This document shows, piece by piece, positions 44,987 to 54,858 of a DNA stretch of 64,000 bases. The notes beneath the pieces are model-generated. The model saw only the letters and a list, made by a program, of their open reading frames with translations, searched no databases and was not told the origin of the DNA. Made by a program: the position numbers and the translations under genes. This DNA comes from Xanthomonas rydalmerensis (lineage in GTDB: Bacteria > Pseudomonadota > Gammaproteobacteria > Xanthomonadales > Xanthomonadaceae): positions 62,001-126,000 of the forward strand of contig NZ_CP126170.1 in the NCBI RefSeq assembly GCF_033170385.1, read 5' to 3'. The first letter of the stretch is position 1, and each line of letters begins with the position of its first letter.

Positions 44987-45392
44987 GGGCCGCGCGTTGC
45001 GGGGCCGGGATTGGGCATTCGGGATTGGGGATGATCAGTCATTCTGCTGCTGACAGGCCGGGGATTCGCGGAGCCAGCACTGCGCGCCTTGATGGTGCTC
45101 GCGCCGACCAGGGAGGCTTTCCGGCAGGCTAAGCGTCGCCGGCGCGGGTGCAGCCAGCGTCGCGCAGACGCATCGAAGCGTGTCGCATAGCGCGCGGCAT
45201 GTGGGAGACGCATCCTGGGCCTGCGCTGTCGCGACGCGAACGTCTGCCGCGTGCGCGTTGCCACCCCTGCCACGCCGCCAGAGGCAGGCATGCATCCGGC
45301 TGTCGGCGGGCTGAGCGGAGGGCGGGCGATGCCCTGTCGGCGGTATCGGCAGCGACTATGCTGGCGCTCCCTTTCGACCGAGGTAATGCTCC
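44987..45392. other. Intergenic region with a degenerate repeat
   Basis: In these 406 bases, a short GGGATTGGGCATTCGGGATT run at about 45007-45030 belongs to the heptamer-like repeats seen elsewhere. The rest shows no gene; the promoter of the peroxidase gene must lie near 45340-45390. Confidence 0.5.
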
Positions 45393-45935
45393 ATGTCCGA
45401 GTCGCTGACCGCCATCCCGCTGACCCGCATCGACGGCCAGCCGGCCACCCTCGCCGAGTTCGCCGGCAAGGTGTTGCTGATCGTCAACGTCGCCTCCAAG
45501 TGCGGCCTCACCGCGCAGTACGCCGGCCTGGAAGCGCTGTACCGCGAGAAGCAGGCCGCGGGACTGGAAGTGCTCGGTTTCCCCGCCAACGATTTCAAGG
45601 GCCAGGAGCCGGGCAGCGAGGCGGAGATCCAGCAGTTCTGCCAGCTCACCTACGACGTCACCTTCCCGATGTTCGCCAAGATCGCCGTCACCGGCGAGGA
45701 CACGCATCCGCTGTACCGCGCGCTGATCGCCGCGCAGCCGCAGACCGAGGGCGAGGGCCCGATGCGCGAGAAGCTGGCCGGCTACGGTATCGAGCCGAAT
45801 CCGGCGCCGGGCGTGCTGTGGAACTTCGAGAAGTTCCTGATCGGCCGCGATGGCCAGGTGCTGGGCCGCTTCGCCCCGGACGTCACCGCCGAGGATCCGC
45901 GCCTGCGCGCGGCGATCGACGCGGCGCTGGGGTAA
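45393..45935 (+). CDS. Glutathione peroxidase family protein
   Basis: The 180-residue thiol peroxidase has peroxidatic Cys37 in NVASKCGLT and the Trp/Asn of the active site in WNFEKFLI. The usual FPCNQF motif reads FPANDF: the glutamine of the catalytic tetrad is Asp67 and the nearby cysteine is Ala. A cysteine in QFCQLT could act as resolving residue. Such variants probably use thioredoxin or another thiol rather than glutathione. It reduces peroxides in the cytoplasm. GAGGTAATG shows a moderate ribosome site. Confidence 0.92.
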   Translation: MSESLTAIPLTRIDGQPATLAEFAGKVLLIVNVASKCGLTAQYAGLEALYREKQAAGLEVLGFPANDFKGQEPGSEAEIQQFCQLTYDVTFPMFAKIAVTGEDTHPLYRALIAAQPQTEGEGPMREKLAGYGIEPNPAPGVLWNFEKFLIGRDGQVLGRFAPDVTAEDPRLRAAIDAALG

Positions 45936-46088
45936 TGGCGCGCTGCGTTCGACACCGAGAGGCGCCTCCTGTGAGCTGGACGCGTCGTTCGGGCTTGCAG
46001 ATCGGTGTTGACCGAGCCGAGACGTTGTCGGTGCTCTTGTGATTTTCGGCGTCGTCTATCGCGGCTGAAGCTGAGGGCTTCGCTCCGC

Positions 46089-46126
46089 ACCCTCACCCCA
46101 ACCCCTCTCCCGAGGGGAGAGGGGCT
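46089..46126. repeat. CCCTCTCCC/GGGAGAGGGG-type palindromic repeat
   Basis: ACCCTCACCCCAACCCCTCT is followed by CCCGAGGGGAGAGGGG. It is the same unit as the recB-recD repeats, in inverse orientation. It lies just before composite repeat copy 2. Confidence 0.9.
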
Positions 46127-46176
46127 AGCGCTCTACGCGAGGCTTGCAGTTCCATGCTGCCCGCTGCCCGCTGCCC

Positions 46177-46545
<369 letters not shown>

Positions 46546-46585
46546 GTCGTTGATGTGGTTGCTGCGTTTGGAAGCTTGAAAGCAA

Positions 46586-46850
46586 CAACAAAGGCTTTCG
46601 CCTGGCGGCGAGTCACTTTTCTTTGCTTGTGCAAAGAAAAGTAACCAAAAGAAAGCACACCCCGCAGCGCGCCCTCCGCGCTACGCGCTCCGGGTTCGCA
46701 GCCACGACGGGCATTTTTCGACGGCACATCCATGTGCCGGCGAAAAACGACGCGCATCCTGCGCGTCGCCCTTCGGGTATTCGCCCGCCGTGGCTGCCGC
46801 GCCGAGGGGACCCCGATAAATCAACAGCAACAGCACGAGCAACAGCAACG
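46586..46850 (-). repeat. Dispersed composite repeat, copy 3 (inverted)
   Basis: Read on the minus strand it has the same order: hexamer-like GTTGCTGTTGCTCGTGCTGT, a diverged body with the GCGCAGCG/CGCGCCCTCC core, and the hairpin ACTTTTCTTTGC / GCAAAGAAAAGT with a different loop (TTGT on the plus strand). It lies 40 bases from copy 2, head to head at the hairpin ends, making a large inverted arrangement. It is the most diverged of the three copies. Confidence 0.85.
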
Positions 46851-46962
46851 CCGGCCGTATGCTGACGTCCGCCACGACATCGCATCACCCACTGCAAACC
46901 GAGCACTCATTCCCGCACATCGCGCTGCGCCCAAGGACGATGCCAGCAAAAGCTGCAGACAC

Positions 46963-46990
46963 AAAAAACCCGGCCGAGGCCGGGCTTTTC
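46963..46990 (-). terminator. Rho-independent terminator of the mla operon
   Basis: On the minus strand GCCCGGCCTCGGCCGGGT forms a 7-bp stem followed by a run of T. On the plus strand the mirrored A-run shows as AAAAAACCCGGCC. It lies 23 bases after the mlaA stop. Confidence 0.9.
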
Positions 46991-47012
46991 GTAGGTGCGT
47001 GGTACGCCGGAC

Positions 47013-48080
47013 TCAGCGGCCGCCGCGCCACTCCGGGACCGGCATCGCGTCCACCGGCACCGTCGGGTTGGTCTCTTCCTCGCGCAAGTAGGCCGGCAGA
47101 TCGTCGTCCTGACGCTTGTGCCCGCGCATGTCGCTCTCGATCTGATAGTTGCGGCGCTGCAGCCACGCATCGCGGGTCAGCTGGTACTCGTCCGGCGCCT
47201 GGTCGCGCAGGCTGTCCAACGACAGCAACTGCGCGCGCGTGTCGACCAACTGCAGGCCCTGCAGGCCGACGCGTACCCGGTCTTCCTCGATCTGCTGCAG
47301 CGGCGACAGCGGCGCGTCGCCGACCAGGCCGAAGGTATCGCGCACCGTGCGCGGACCGAACAGCGGCAGTTCCAGGTAGCGCGAGCGGCGCCAGCCCCAC
47401 ACGCCCAGGGTCTGGCCGAAGTCCTCGCTGCGTCGCGGCAGGTTGGCGTCGGTGGCCGGGTCGAAGATGCCGCCGATGCCCAGCGTGCTGTTGATCAGGA
47501 ACCGGCTCAGGGTCTGCCCCGCCTGCAGCGGACGGCCCTGCAGCAGCTGGTTGACCATGGTCAGCGGCGAGCTGAGGTTGTCGAAGAAGTTGGTCACGCC
47601 CAGCCGTACCGGCCGTGGCACCACGTTGACGTAGGCACGCGCCAGCGGCCGCGCCACGGCGCGGTCGACCACGTTGTTGAAGGCATGCACCTTGCGGTTG
47701 TACTTCTCCCACGGGTCGTAGCTCGGCGGCGCCTGCACGCCCGCCGGCAGGGTCGGATCGGCCACCGGGTTGTACGGATCGCTGCCGTACAGCGCGGCGT
47801 AGTCGTCTTCGGCCGAGGTCGGTGCGCCGTTGGCGCCCGCCGGAGGCGTGGCCACCGTCGCGCTGGACGACGCCGGCGTGGCGCTGGCGTCCATGCCGGT
47901 CGTGCTGTCGGTGGACGCCGCCATGGCGTTCGCATCGGCGGTGGGGGCGCTGTCGCCGGCAGCGGGCGCGGTCTGCGCCGTCGGCGGCGGAGGCGGTGGC
48001 GGGGTGCGCTTGGGCGCGCCGGCGCAGGCGCCAAGCGCGGCGGCCAGGGTCAGGGAGGTGAGGATACGCAGCACGTTCAT
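47013..48080 (-). CDS. mlaA: MlaA (VacJ) outer-membrane lipoprotein
   Basis: The 355-residue lipoprotein has lipobox Cys19 (LGAC). A low-complexity proline/alanine/serine stretch (residues 25-90) precedes the MlaA domain: DPWEKYNRKVHAFNNVVDRAVARPLARAY, VTNFFDNLSSPLTMVNQLLQG, FLINSTLGIGGIFDPA and GVWGWRRSRYLELPLFGPRTVRD. With porin partners it removes misplaced phospholipids from the outer leaflet and hands them to MlaC. The mature N-terminal extension is longer than in E. coli. It is the last gene of the mla operon. Confidence 0.95.
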   Translation of the reverse strand: MNVLRILTSLTLAAALGACAGAPKRTPPPPPPPTAQTAPAAGDSAPTADANAMAASTDSTTGMDASATPASSSATVATPPAGANGAPTSAEDDYAALYGSDPYNPVADPTLPAGVQAPPSYDPWEKYNRKVHAFNNVVDRAVARPLARAYVNVVPRPVRLGVTNFFDNLSSPLTMVNQLLQGRPLQAGQTLSRFLINSTLGIGGIFDPATDANLPRRSEDFGQTLGVWGWRRSRYLELPLFGPRTVRDTFGLVGDAPLSPLQQIEEDRVRVGLQGLQLVDTRAQLLSLDSLRDQAPDEYQLTRDAWLQRRNYQIESDMRGHKRQDDDLPAYLREEETNPTVPVDAMPVPEWRGGR

Positions 48081-48083
48081 GTG

Positions 48084-48401
48084 TCAGCTCGCCGCAGGGG
48101 GAGAGTGGAAGTCCAGGGTCGAGGCCAGCCGGTAGGCGGCGCTCAGGTCGGTCAGGCCGGCCGGGGCGCCATGGATGGCGACCTCGGCCTGGCCCTGGGT
48201 GCGCAGGCGCGCGGCGAGTTCGGCGAGCAGTGCCAGGCCGGCGCTGTCCACCCGCGACACCGCCTGCAGATCCAGCGCGCGTGCGCCCGGCAGCGCGCGC
48301 AGCGCCGCCGGCCACAACGCGGTGGCCGCGGCGCGGTCGAGCACGCCGCTCAGCGCGAGCGTGTCGCCGTCGCGGCGCACCTGCGGCGCATCACTTGCCA
48401 C
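48084..48401 (-). CDS. mlaB: MlaB STAS-domain protein
   Basis: The 105-residue single STAS domain has the conserved RVDSAGLALLAELAARL loop with the serine that marks MlaB and anti-sigma-antagonist folds. It uses a GTG start at 48401 that overlaps the mlaC stop by 11 bases. MlaB binds the MlaF ATPase and stabilises the MlaFEDB complex. Confidence 0.92.
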   Translation of the reverse strand: MASDAPQVRRDGDTLALSGVLDRAAATALWPAALRALPGARALDLQAVSRVDSAGLALLAELAARLRTQGQAEVAIHGAPAGLTDLSAAYRLASTLDFHSPPAAS

Positions 48402-49056
48402 TGTTGCTCGCCGGTGCCGCCTGCAGCGTGCCGTTGCGCAGCTCGGCCGCGACCTCGGCGATCGACTTGTTGCGCAGCGGGGTGTCGAACTGGTTGCGGA
48501 AGGTCTGCACGTAGGACACGCCTTCGACCATCACGTCGAAGATCTTCCAGCCCGCGCCGGTGTTGCGCAGCAGGTAGTCCACCGGCACCGGGTCGCCGCC
48601 GCTGCGCAGCAGCTCGGTGGAGACCTTGACGCCGCGGCCGCCCGGCAGCGGGGTTTCCGACTTCACCCGCACCTGCGGCTTGCCTTCGAAGGTCAGCAGC
48701 GAGGTGCCGTAGCGCTGCATCAGGTTGTCGGCCATCGCGTCGCCGAACAGCTTGACGTCGCCGTCGGAGGCGCCGCGGCCGTGCACGCCCAGCACCAGGC
48801 GGGCGGCGTAGTCGCGGTCGAAGGACTTGTTCATCTCGCTGTCGATGAACTGGCGCAGCGCGGAAGGGTTGCTCTTGAACTCGCTGCGGCGCTGTTCCAG
48901 CGTGGTCAGGATGCGCGTGCTGTTCTCCAGCACCACCTTGCTGGCCGAACCGGCCTGGGCGGCGGCGGCGGCCGGCGCGGCCTGGGCCAGGGCGGCGGAG
49001 GGCGCGGCCACGGCCAGCGCGGCGGCGAGAGCGGCGGAAAGCAGTTTGATCGTCAT
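48391..49056 (-). CDS. mlaC: MlaC periplasmic phospholipid carrier
   Basis: The 221-residue protein has an N-terminal signal peptide (TIKLLSAALAAALAVAAPSAALAQA, cleavage near residue 25) and the MlaC domain, including FIDSEMNKSFDRDYAARLVLG, GDAMADNLMQRYGTSLLTFEG and YLLRNTGAGWKIFDVMVEGVSYVQTFRNQFDTPL. It shuttles phospholipid between MlaA and MlaD. The start overlaps the mlaD stop by 4 bases. Confidence 0.95.
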   Translation of the reverse strand: MTIKLLSAALAAALAVAAPSAALAQAAPAAAAAQAGSASKVVLENSTRILTTLEQRRSEFKSNPSALRQFIDSEMNKSFDRDYAARLVLGVHGRGASDGDVKLFGDAMADNLMQRYGTSLLTFEGKPQVRVKSETPLPGGRGVKVSTELLRSGGDPVPVDYLLRNTGAGWKIFDVMVEGVSYVQTFRNQFDTPLRNKSIAEVAAELRNGTLQAAPASNSGK

Positions 49057-49592
49057 GGCTTGGGTTCCGTTGCGGGCGTGGTGGGGTCGGCCGAGGGTGC
49101 GGCAGCGGGCGTTGCGTTCTTGTCGCCGCCGGCGCTGCCGCCGCCGAACATGTACTTGCCGACCAGCTGGATCAGGTCCACCGCCGGCTGGGTGAAGGCG
49201 ATTTCCTGGCCGGGCTTGAGCGTGTCGGGGTCGCCGCCGGGCTGCAGGCCGACGTAGCTCTCGCCGAGCAGGCCGCTGGTCAGGATCGCCGCCGAGGTGT
49301 CGGCCGGCAGGTCCTTGTACTTGTCGTCGATGGACAGGGTGACCACCGAGTCGAACTTGGTCGGGTCCAGGTCGATCTTGGCGACCTGGCCGATGATGAC
49401 GCCGCCGATCTTCACCGGCGCCTGCGCGCGCAGCTGGCCGATCTGCGAGAAGCGCGCGACCAGGTCGTAGCGGTGGCCGCCGAAGCCCCACTGGCGGTTG
49501 GTGGAAGCCAGCGCCAGCACCAGCAGCGAGGCCAGGCCCAGCAGCAGGAAGGCGCCGACGGCGAACTCGAGACGGGGACCACGGAGAGCCAT
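49053..49592 (-). CDS. mlaD: MlaD (MCE-domain) protein
   Basis: The 179-residue protein has one N-terminal transmembrane helix (residues 9-29) and a single MCE domain (VARFSQIGQLRAQAPVKIGGVIIGQVAKIDLDP through LTSGLLGESYVGLQPGG). It forms the hexameric ring of the inner-membrane MlaFEDB complex. The C-terminal tail is low-complexity. It is separated by 103 bases from mlaE, the only real gap in the operon. Confidence 0.95.
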   Translation of the reverse strand: MALRGPRLEFAVGAFLLLGLASLLVLALASTNRQWGFGGHRYDLVARFSQIGQLRAQAPVKIGGVIIGQVAKIDLDPTKFDSVVTLSIDDKYKDLPADTSAAILTSGLLGESYVGLQPGGDPDTLKPGQEIAFTQPAVDLIQLVGKYMFGGGSAGGDKNATPAAAPSADPTTPATEPKP

Positions 49593-49695
49593 AACGTGTC
49601 TACCTTGTTGATTCAGCGTGGCCGCGGCGCCAGTGCCGCGACCGGGATGTTGCCGCGGGGCCTGCCGTCGCCGGCCGGCTCCGCGTTGGCGCCGC

Positions 49696-50445
49696 TCAGC
49701 GGAACAGCAGCGCCGACATGACGAAGTTGAACATCAGCACCAGCAGCGAGGCGTTGACCACGGCGCGGGTGGTGGCCACCGAGGTGCCCTCGATGGTCGG
49801 CTCGGCGTGGAAGCCGACATAGGCCGCGACCAGCGCCGCCGTGCCGCCGAACACCGCCGACTTCAGCATCGCCACGCCGAAGTCGTCCCAGAAATCCACG
49901 CTGCTCGACAGCGCCGACCAGAACGTGCCGCGGTCCAGGCCGAGCGCCGCCACCGCCTCGAAGTAGCTGGCGCTGATCGCCAGCGAGCAGAAGATGCCGG
50001 TCAGCAGCGGCACGGTCAGCACCGCCGCCCAGAAGCGCGGCGCCACCGCCTTGGCCACCGGGTCGATCGCCATCAGCTCCAGCGCCTTGATCTGGTCGGT
50101 GGCGCGCATCAGGCCCAGCTCGGCGGCGATGGAACTGCCGGCGCGGCCGATGAACAGCAGCGCGGTCAGCACCGGCGCCAGCTCGCGGTACAGCGACAGC
50201 CCGAGCAGGGTCGACAACGCATCGGAGGCGCCGTAGGTCTGCAGCGTGCGGTAGCCCTGCAGGGTGAGCACCAGCCCGACGAACGCACCGCCCACCGCGA
50301 TGATCGGCAGCGAGCGCGCGCCGACCTTGTAGATCTCGCGGATCAGCTCGGCCAGCAGGTCGCGGGTCGGCAGCGAACCACGCAGCACGGTCAGGAAGAA
50401 CAGCCCGGCGCGGCCCAGGGAACGGATCGGGGCAACGATGGCCAT
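49696..50445 (-). CDS. mlaE: MlaE permease
   Basis: The 249-residue permease has five to six helices and the coupling motif around SLPIIAVGGAFVGLVLTLQGY, ELAPVLTALLFIGRAGSSIAAELGLMRATDQIKALELMAIDP and YVGFHAEPTIEGTSVATTRAVV, all characteristic of MlaE. Its start overlaps the mlaF stop by one base. It is the transmembrane subunit of the phospholipid ABC system. Confidence 0.96.
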   Translation of the reverse strand: MAIVAPIRSLGRAGLFFLTVLRGSLPTRDLLAELIREIYKVGARSLPIIAVGGAFVGLVLTLQGYRTLQTYGASDALSTLLGLSLYRELAPVLTALLFIGRAGSSIAAELGLMRATDQIKALELMAIDPVAKAVAPRFWAAVLTVPLLTGIFCSLAISASYFEAVAALGLDRGTFWSALSSSVDFWDDFGVAMLKSAVFGGTAALVAAYVGFHAEPTIEGTSVATTRAVVNASLLVLMFNFVMSALLFR

Positions 50446-51236
50446 CAGGCGGCGCTCCGCGCGCGCTGCGGCGCATCGAACGGGATCGGGCCGTCGGGAC
50501 GGCCGTGCAGGAACTGCTGCAGCAGCGGGTCGCTGCTGGCCTGCAGGTCCTGCGGGGTGCCGGCGAAGACCACGCCGCCGTTGGCGATGGCCACCGCTTG
50601 GTCGCAGATCGGCAGGGTCTCATGGACGTGGTGGCTGACGATGATGCTGGTCAGGCCCAGGGTGTGGTTGAGGCGCTGGATCAGGCTCATGATCACGCCG
50701 GAGGCGATCGGGTCCAGGCCGGTCAGGGGTTCGTCGTAGATCATCAGCGGCGGATCCAGGGCCAGGGCCCGCGCCAGCGCCACGCGCCGCGCCATGCCGC
50801 CGGATAGCTCGCGCGGCCAGGCATCGGCGGCGGCCAGCAGGCCCACCGCATGCAGCTTTAGCGCCACCAGCCGCTGCAGCACCGGCTCGGGCAGGCGGGT
50901 GTGGGCGCGCAACGGCAGCGCCACGTTCTCGGCCACGCTCAGGTCGGTGAGCAGGCCATTGCCCTGCAGCAGCACGCCGATGCTCTTGCGCGTCTCGCGC
51001 AGCGCACGGCTGCCGCGCGGCAACGGCTTGCCGAACACCTCCAGCGTGCCAGCCGCGGGCACCAGTTCGCCGGTCAGCGCCGCCAGCAGCGTGGACTTGC
51101 CGCTGCCGGAGGGACCCAGCACGGCGGTGATGCTGCCGCGCGGCACGCTCAGCGAGACGTCGCGCAGAATCGCGCGGCCGCCGCGGTCGATGCGCACACC
51201 CGACAACTGCACCAGATTGGATTCGGAAGACGCCAT
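50445..51236 (-). CDS. mlaF: MlaF ATPase
   Basis: The 263-residue ABC ATPase has Walker A GPSGSGKST, Q-loop GVLLQGNGLL, signature LSGGMARRVALARAL, Walker B LMIYDEPLTGLD and switch His in IIVSHHVHE. It is the first gene of the operon mlaFEDCBA (50445-47013). The intergenic space to recC (51237-51450) must hold both divergent promoters; ATACAACATAGGATCG near 51254 is A/T-rich enough to be the mla -10 region. Confidence 0.96.
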   Translation of the reverse strand: MASSESNLVQLSGVRIDRGGRAILRDVSLSVPRGSITAVLGPSGSGKSTLLAALTGELVPAAGTLEVFGKPLPRGSRALRETRKSIGVLLQGNGLLTDLSVAENVALPLRAHTRLPEPVLQRLVALKLHAVGLLAAADAWPRELSGGMARRVALARALALDPPLMIYDEPLTGLDPIASGVIMSLIQRLNHTLGLTSIIVSHHVHETLPICDQAVAIANGGVVFAGTPQDLQASSDPLLQQFLHGRPDGPIPFDAPQRARSAA

Positions 51237-51450
51237 TGCGGCCTTTAACGAAAATACAACATAGGATCGATCCGTTCGGCTGAACTTAACCGAACTGGCC
51301 CGTCCAGTATTGTGGCACTGCTCACGCCCCTGTGCGCGCCCGGCGCATATGCCCGTCTACGCAACAGCGTGTCGCGTTTGGCGGCCTGTCCGTCACGCCA
51401 TGCGAGGCGGGCCGGCGCGGGTGGGACGCATCCGGCACAATGCCCGGCAC

Positions 51451-54400
51451 ATGCCTGCCCCGTCCGCGCCCGATTTCCGGCTGTATCCGTCCAACGCGCT
51501 GGATACCCTGGCCGCCCTGCTCGCCGAAGAACTGCGCCGGCCGCCGCCGGAGCAGCCCTTGCTGGCGCCGGAGGTGGTGCTGATCCCGCAGGTGGCGATG
51601 CGGCGCTGGCTGCAGTCGACCCTGGCCGCGGTGCACGGGGTGGCGGCGAACCTGGAATTCCTCACCCCCGGCGAATTCGTCGCGCGCGCGCTGGAGCGCA
51701 ATCTCGGCGCGGCGGCCGACGATCTGGACATGGCGACCATGCACTGGCGCCTGTACGCCGCGCTGCAGGGCGACCTGGGCACCGATGCGGCGTTGGCGCC
51801 GCTGGCCGGGTATCTGGCCGATGGCGATGCGCTCAAGCCGTGGAGCCTGGCCGGCGAGCTGAGCAACGTGTTCGAGAAGTACCAGGCCTGGCGCCGCGAC
51901 TGGCTGCTGCGCTGGGAAGGCGGCGCCGACCCGGACGATCCGCAGGCACGGCTGTGGCGGCGCATCGCCAGCGGCCGCGCCTACCGCGCGCGGCGCATCG
52001 GCCAGTACCTGGACCGCTACGCGCGGCCGGACGGGCCGTTGCCGCAGGGCCTGCCGCGGCGCCTGTTCGCCTTCGCCGTGCTCAACATCTCCCCGGACGT
52101 GCTGCGCGTGCTGGCCACGCAGGCGCGCGCCGGCACGCTGCACTTCTACCTGCCGACCCCGGCCCAGGGCTACTGGGGCGATCTGCAGACGCTGTGGCAG
52201 CGCCGCCGCGAGGGCGGGGCGGTGGAGCTGTTCGCCGAGCAGGTGCAGGAGAATCCGCTGCTGCAGGCCTGGGGCGCGGCCGGGCGCGACTTCATGGCGC
52301 TGATCGGCGACTACGAGGTGGTGCATCCGCTGGCCGAGATCGCGGTCTATGCCGATCCGCTGGAATCGGGCCGGCGCGCGCTGGCCGACGGTGGCCTCGG
52401 CGACAGCCTGCTGCGGCGCATGCAGAGCGACCTGTTCCATCGCCGCGCGCCGGCCCGACCGGCGCCGCTGGCCGCGGTGGACCCGCACGATCCCAGCCTG
52501 CAGGTGCACGCCTGCCACACCCGCCTGCGCGAACTGCAGGTGCTGCACGACCAGCTGCGCGCGCTGCTGGACGATCCGCGCTTCGAGCCGCCGCTGCAGC
52601 CGCGCGAGATCGCGGTGCTGTCGCCGGATATCGACCCCTACGTTCCGTATCTGGATGCGGTGTTCGGCAGCCATGGCGGCGACGACCCCTTGCCCTATGC
52701 GCTGGCCGACGCCAGCCCGCTGGCCAGCGAGCCGCTGGCCGAGGTGTTCCTGGCGCTGCTCGGCCTGCCGATCGCGCGGTTCGGCCTGCACGAGATCCTG
52801 GACCTGCTCGCCAGCGCGCCGATCGCCGAGGCCGCCGGCCTGGACGAGGCCGGGCTGGAACGCCTGCGCGGCTGGCTGCACGCCGCCGGCGCGCGCTGGG
52901 GCCTGGATGCAGCGCACCGGCAGCGTCACCAGGCGCCGGCCGACGACGCCTACACCTGGCGTTTCGCCCTGGACCGGCTGCTGCTCGGCCACGCCAGCGG
53001 CGCCGAGGACGACATCGACGGCGTGGCGCCGTGGCCGCAGCTGGAAGGCAGCGCGCTGGCCGCGCTGGACACGCTGCTGCGTCTGTTGCGCGTGCTCGAC
53101 CGCCACCAGGCCGCGCTGGCCGAGCCGATGCCGCCGGCGCAGTGGCGCGAAGTGCTGCTGGGGCTGCTCGAGGCCTTGTTGCCGCAGAGCCCGTCGGCGC
53201 CGCGCCAGCAGCGCGCGCTGGAACGGTTGCGCGCACTGATCGACCAGTTCGCGCGCGACGCCGCCCGCGCCGACTACGCCGACGCGGTGCCGGCCGAGGT
53301 GGTGCGCGCGCACTTCGCCGCGGTGCTGGGCGAATCGGACACGCGCGCGCCGCTGCTCACCGGCGGCATCAGCTTCGGCCGCATGGTGCCGATGCGGCTG
53401 CTGCCGTTCCGGGTCATCTGCCTGCTGGGCATGAACGACGGCGATTTCCCGCGCCGCGATCCGGCCGCCGGGCTCAACCGCCTCACCGCCGAACTGGGCA
53501 CCGCGCGCCGCCGCCACGGCGACCGCTCCACCCGCGAGGACGACCGCTTCCTGTTCCTGCAGCTGTTCGCCTCGGCGCAGGAAGTGTTCTACCTCAGCTA
53601 CCTGGGCGCCGACGCGCGCGACGGCAGCGTGCGGGAACCCTCGCCGCTGGTCGGCGAACTGCTGGCCTGCACCGCGCAGTACCACGCCGATCCGGCCGCG
53701 GCCGCAGCGCTGGTGGTGCGGCATCCGCTGCAGCCGTTCGCCGCCGCCGCGTTCGGCGCCACCGGTGCCGAGGATGCCGACCCGCGCCGTTTCAGCTACC
53801 GCCGGCAGTGGCGGCCGGCGGTGGACAGCCTGGTCGGCCAGCGCCAGCCGCTGGCGCCGTGGATCGACGCGCTGCCGGCCGCGGCCGACGACGCGCCGCC
53901 GGCGCAGTTGTCCATCGACGACCTGCGCCGGCTGCTGGTCGATCCGGCCGGGCAGTTCCTGCGCCAGCGCCTGGGCCTGCGCCTGCCCGATCCGGCGCAG
54001 GCCGACAGCGACCTGGAACCGCTGCTGGCAGCCAGCCGCGGGCTCGACCAGTACGGCTTGCAGCAGCAGGTGTTCGAGGCGGTGCTGCGCGAGGATACCG
54101 ACGCCCTGTACGAGCGCCTGCGCGCCCGCGCGCTGCTGCCGTCCGGGCCGCTGGGCCGGCGCCAGCTCGACGAGCGCGTGCGCCAGTTGCGTCCCTACGC
54201 CGAGGCGTTCCGGCAGTGGCGCGGCGCCGCCGCCGCACCGCTGGCGCCGCGGCTGCAGGTGGACCTCGACGGCACCGCGCTGCATGGCCGCCTGCCCGGC
54301 TGGTACGCGCCCGGCGTGGCGCGCGTGCAGGTCGGCGCCTTGAGCGGGCGCAGCGCGATTCGCCATGGCCTGGAATGGCTGCTGCTGCGCGCCGCCGGCG

Positions 54401-54858
54401 AAGCGATGCCCTACGTGCGTTTCTTCGATCACGACGACGGCCTCGGCCCGCATCCGATGGACCGCGAACCGCTGCCCACTGCCCAGGCGCGGCAGGCATT
54501 GGGCGAGCTACTGCAGCTGTATCGGCATGGCCGGCAGGCGCCGCTGGCGTTCGCGCCGTACAGCAGCTGGAAGTACTACCAGGCCGCGCGCGCCGGCGAT
54601 CTCGACAAGGCGATCAAGGACGCCGCCGCGCAATGGCAGGCCGGCTTCGGCTGGAGCGAGGCGGACAGCCCGGAACTGCGCCTGGTCGGCCGTGGCCGCG
54701 ACCCGTTCGCCGACGCCCAACGCTTCGCCGACTTCGCCGCCACCAGCCAGCGCGTGTTCGGCCTGCTCGAACAGGGCGACGCCGGCCCTGCGCTCGATCC
54801 CGAACGGCTGAGCGAAAGCTGGCAGCGCTGGCGCGGCTTGCAGGAGGACGCCGAATGA
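51451..54858 (+). CDS. recC: Exodeoxyribonuclease V gamma subunit
   Basis: The 1135-residue protein has RecC features: FRLYPSNALDTLAALLAEELRRPP at the start, LTPGEFVARALE, PWSLAGELSNVFEKYQAWRRDWLLRWEGG, GGISFGRMVPMRLLPFRVICLLGMNDGDFPRRDP and SWKYYQAARAGDLDKAIKDA near the end. RecC recognises Chi and carries no active helicase motifs. ATG 51451 fits the family start; an in-frame upstream ATG lies within non-homologous sequence. It overlaps recB by 4 bases. Confidence 0.96.
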   Translation: MPAPSAPDFRLYPSNALDTLAALLAEELRRPPPEQPLLAPEVVLIPQVAMRRWLQSTLAAVHGVAANLEFLTPGEFVARALERNLGAAADDLDMATMHWRLYAALQGDLGTDAALAPLAGYLADGDALKPWSLAGELSNVFEKYQAWRRDWLLRWEGGADPDDPQARLWRRIASGRAYRARRIGQYLDRYARPDGPLPQGLPRRLFAFAVLNISPDVLRVLATQARAGTLHFYLPTPAQGYWGDLQTLWQRRREGGAVELFAEQVQENPLLQAWGAAGRDFMALIGDYEVVHPLAEIAVYADPLESGRRALADGGLGDSLLRRMQSDLFHRRAPARPAPLAAVDPHDPSLQVHACHTRLRELQVLHDQLRALLDDPRFEPPLQPREIAVLSPDIDPYVPYLDAVFGSHGGDDPLPYALADASPLASEPLAEVFLALLGLPIARFGLHEILDLLASAPIAEAAGLDEAGLERLRGWLHAAGARWGLDAAHRQRHQAPADDAYTWRFALDRLLLGHASGAEDDIDGVAPWPQLEGSALAALDTLLRLLRVLDRHQAALAEPMPPAQWREVLLGLLEALLPQSPSAPRQQRALERLRALIDQFARDAARADYADAVPAEVVRAHFAAVLGESDTRAPLLTGGISFGRMVPMRLLPFRVICLLGMNDGDFPRRDPAAGLNRLTAELGTARRRHGDRSTREDDRFLFLQLFASAQEVFYLSYLGADARDGSVREPSPLVGELLACTAQYHADPAAAAALVVRHPLQPFAAAAFGATGAEDADPRRFSYRRQWRPAVDSLVGQRQPLAPWIDALPAAADDAPPAQLSIDDLRRLLVDPAGQFLRQRLGLRLPDPAQADSDLEPLLAASRGLDQYGLQQQVFEAVLREDTDALYERLRARALLPSGPLGRRQLDERVRQLRPYAEAFRQWRGAAAAPLAPRLQVDLDGTALHGRLPGWYAPGVARVQVGALSGRSAIRHGLEWLLLRAAGEAMPYVRFFDHDDGLGPHPMDREPLPTAQARQALGELLQLYRHGRQAPLAFAPYSSWKYYQAARAGDLDKAIKDAAAQWQAGFGWSEADSPELRLVGRGRDPFADAQRFADFAATSQRVFGLLEQGDAGPALDPERLSESWQRWRGLQEDAE

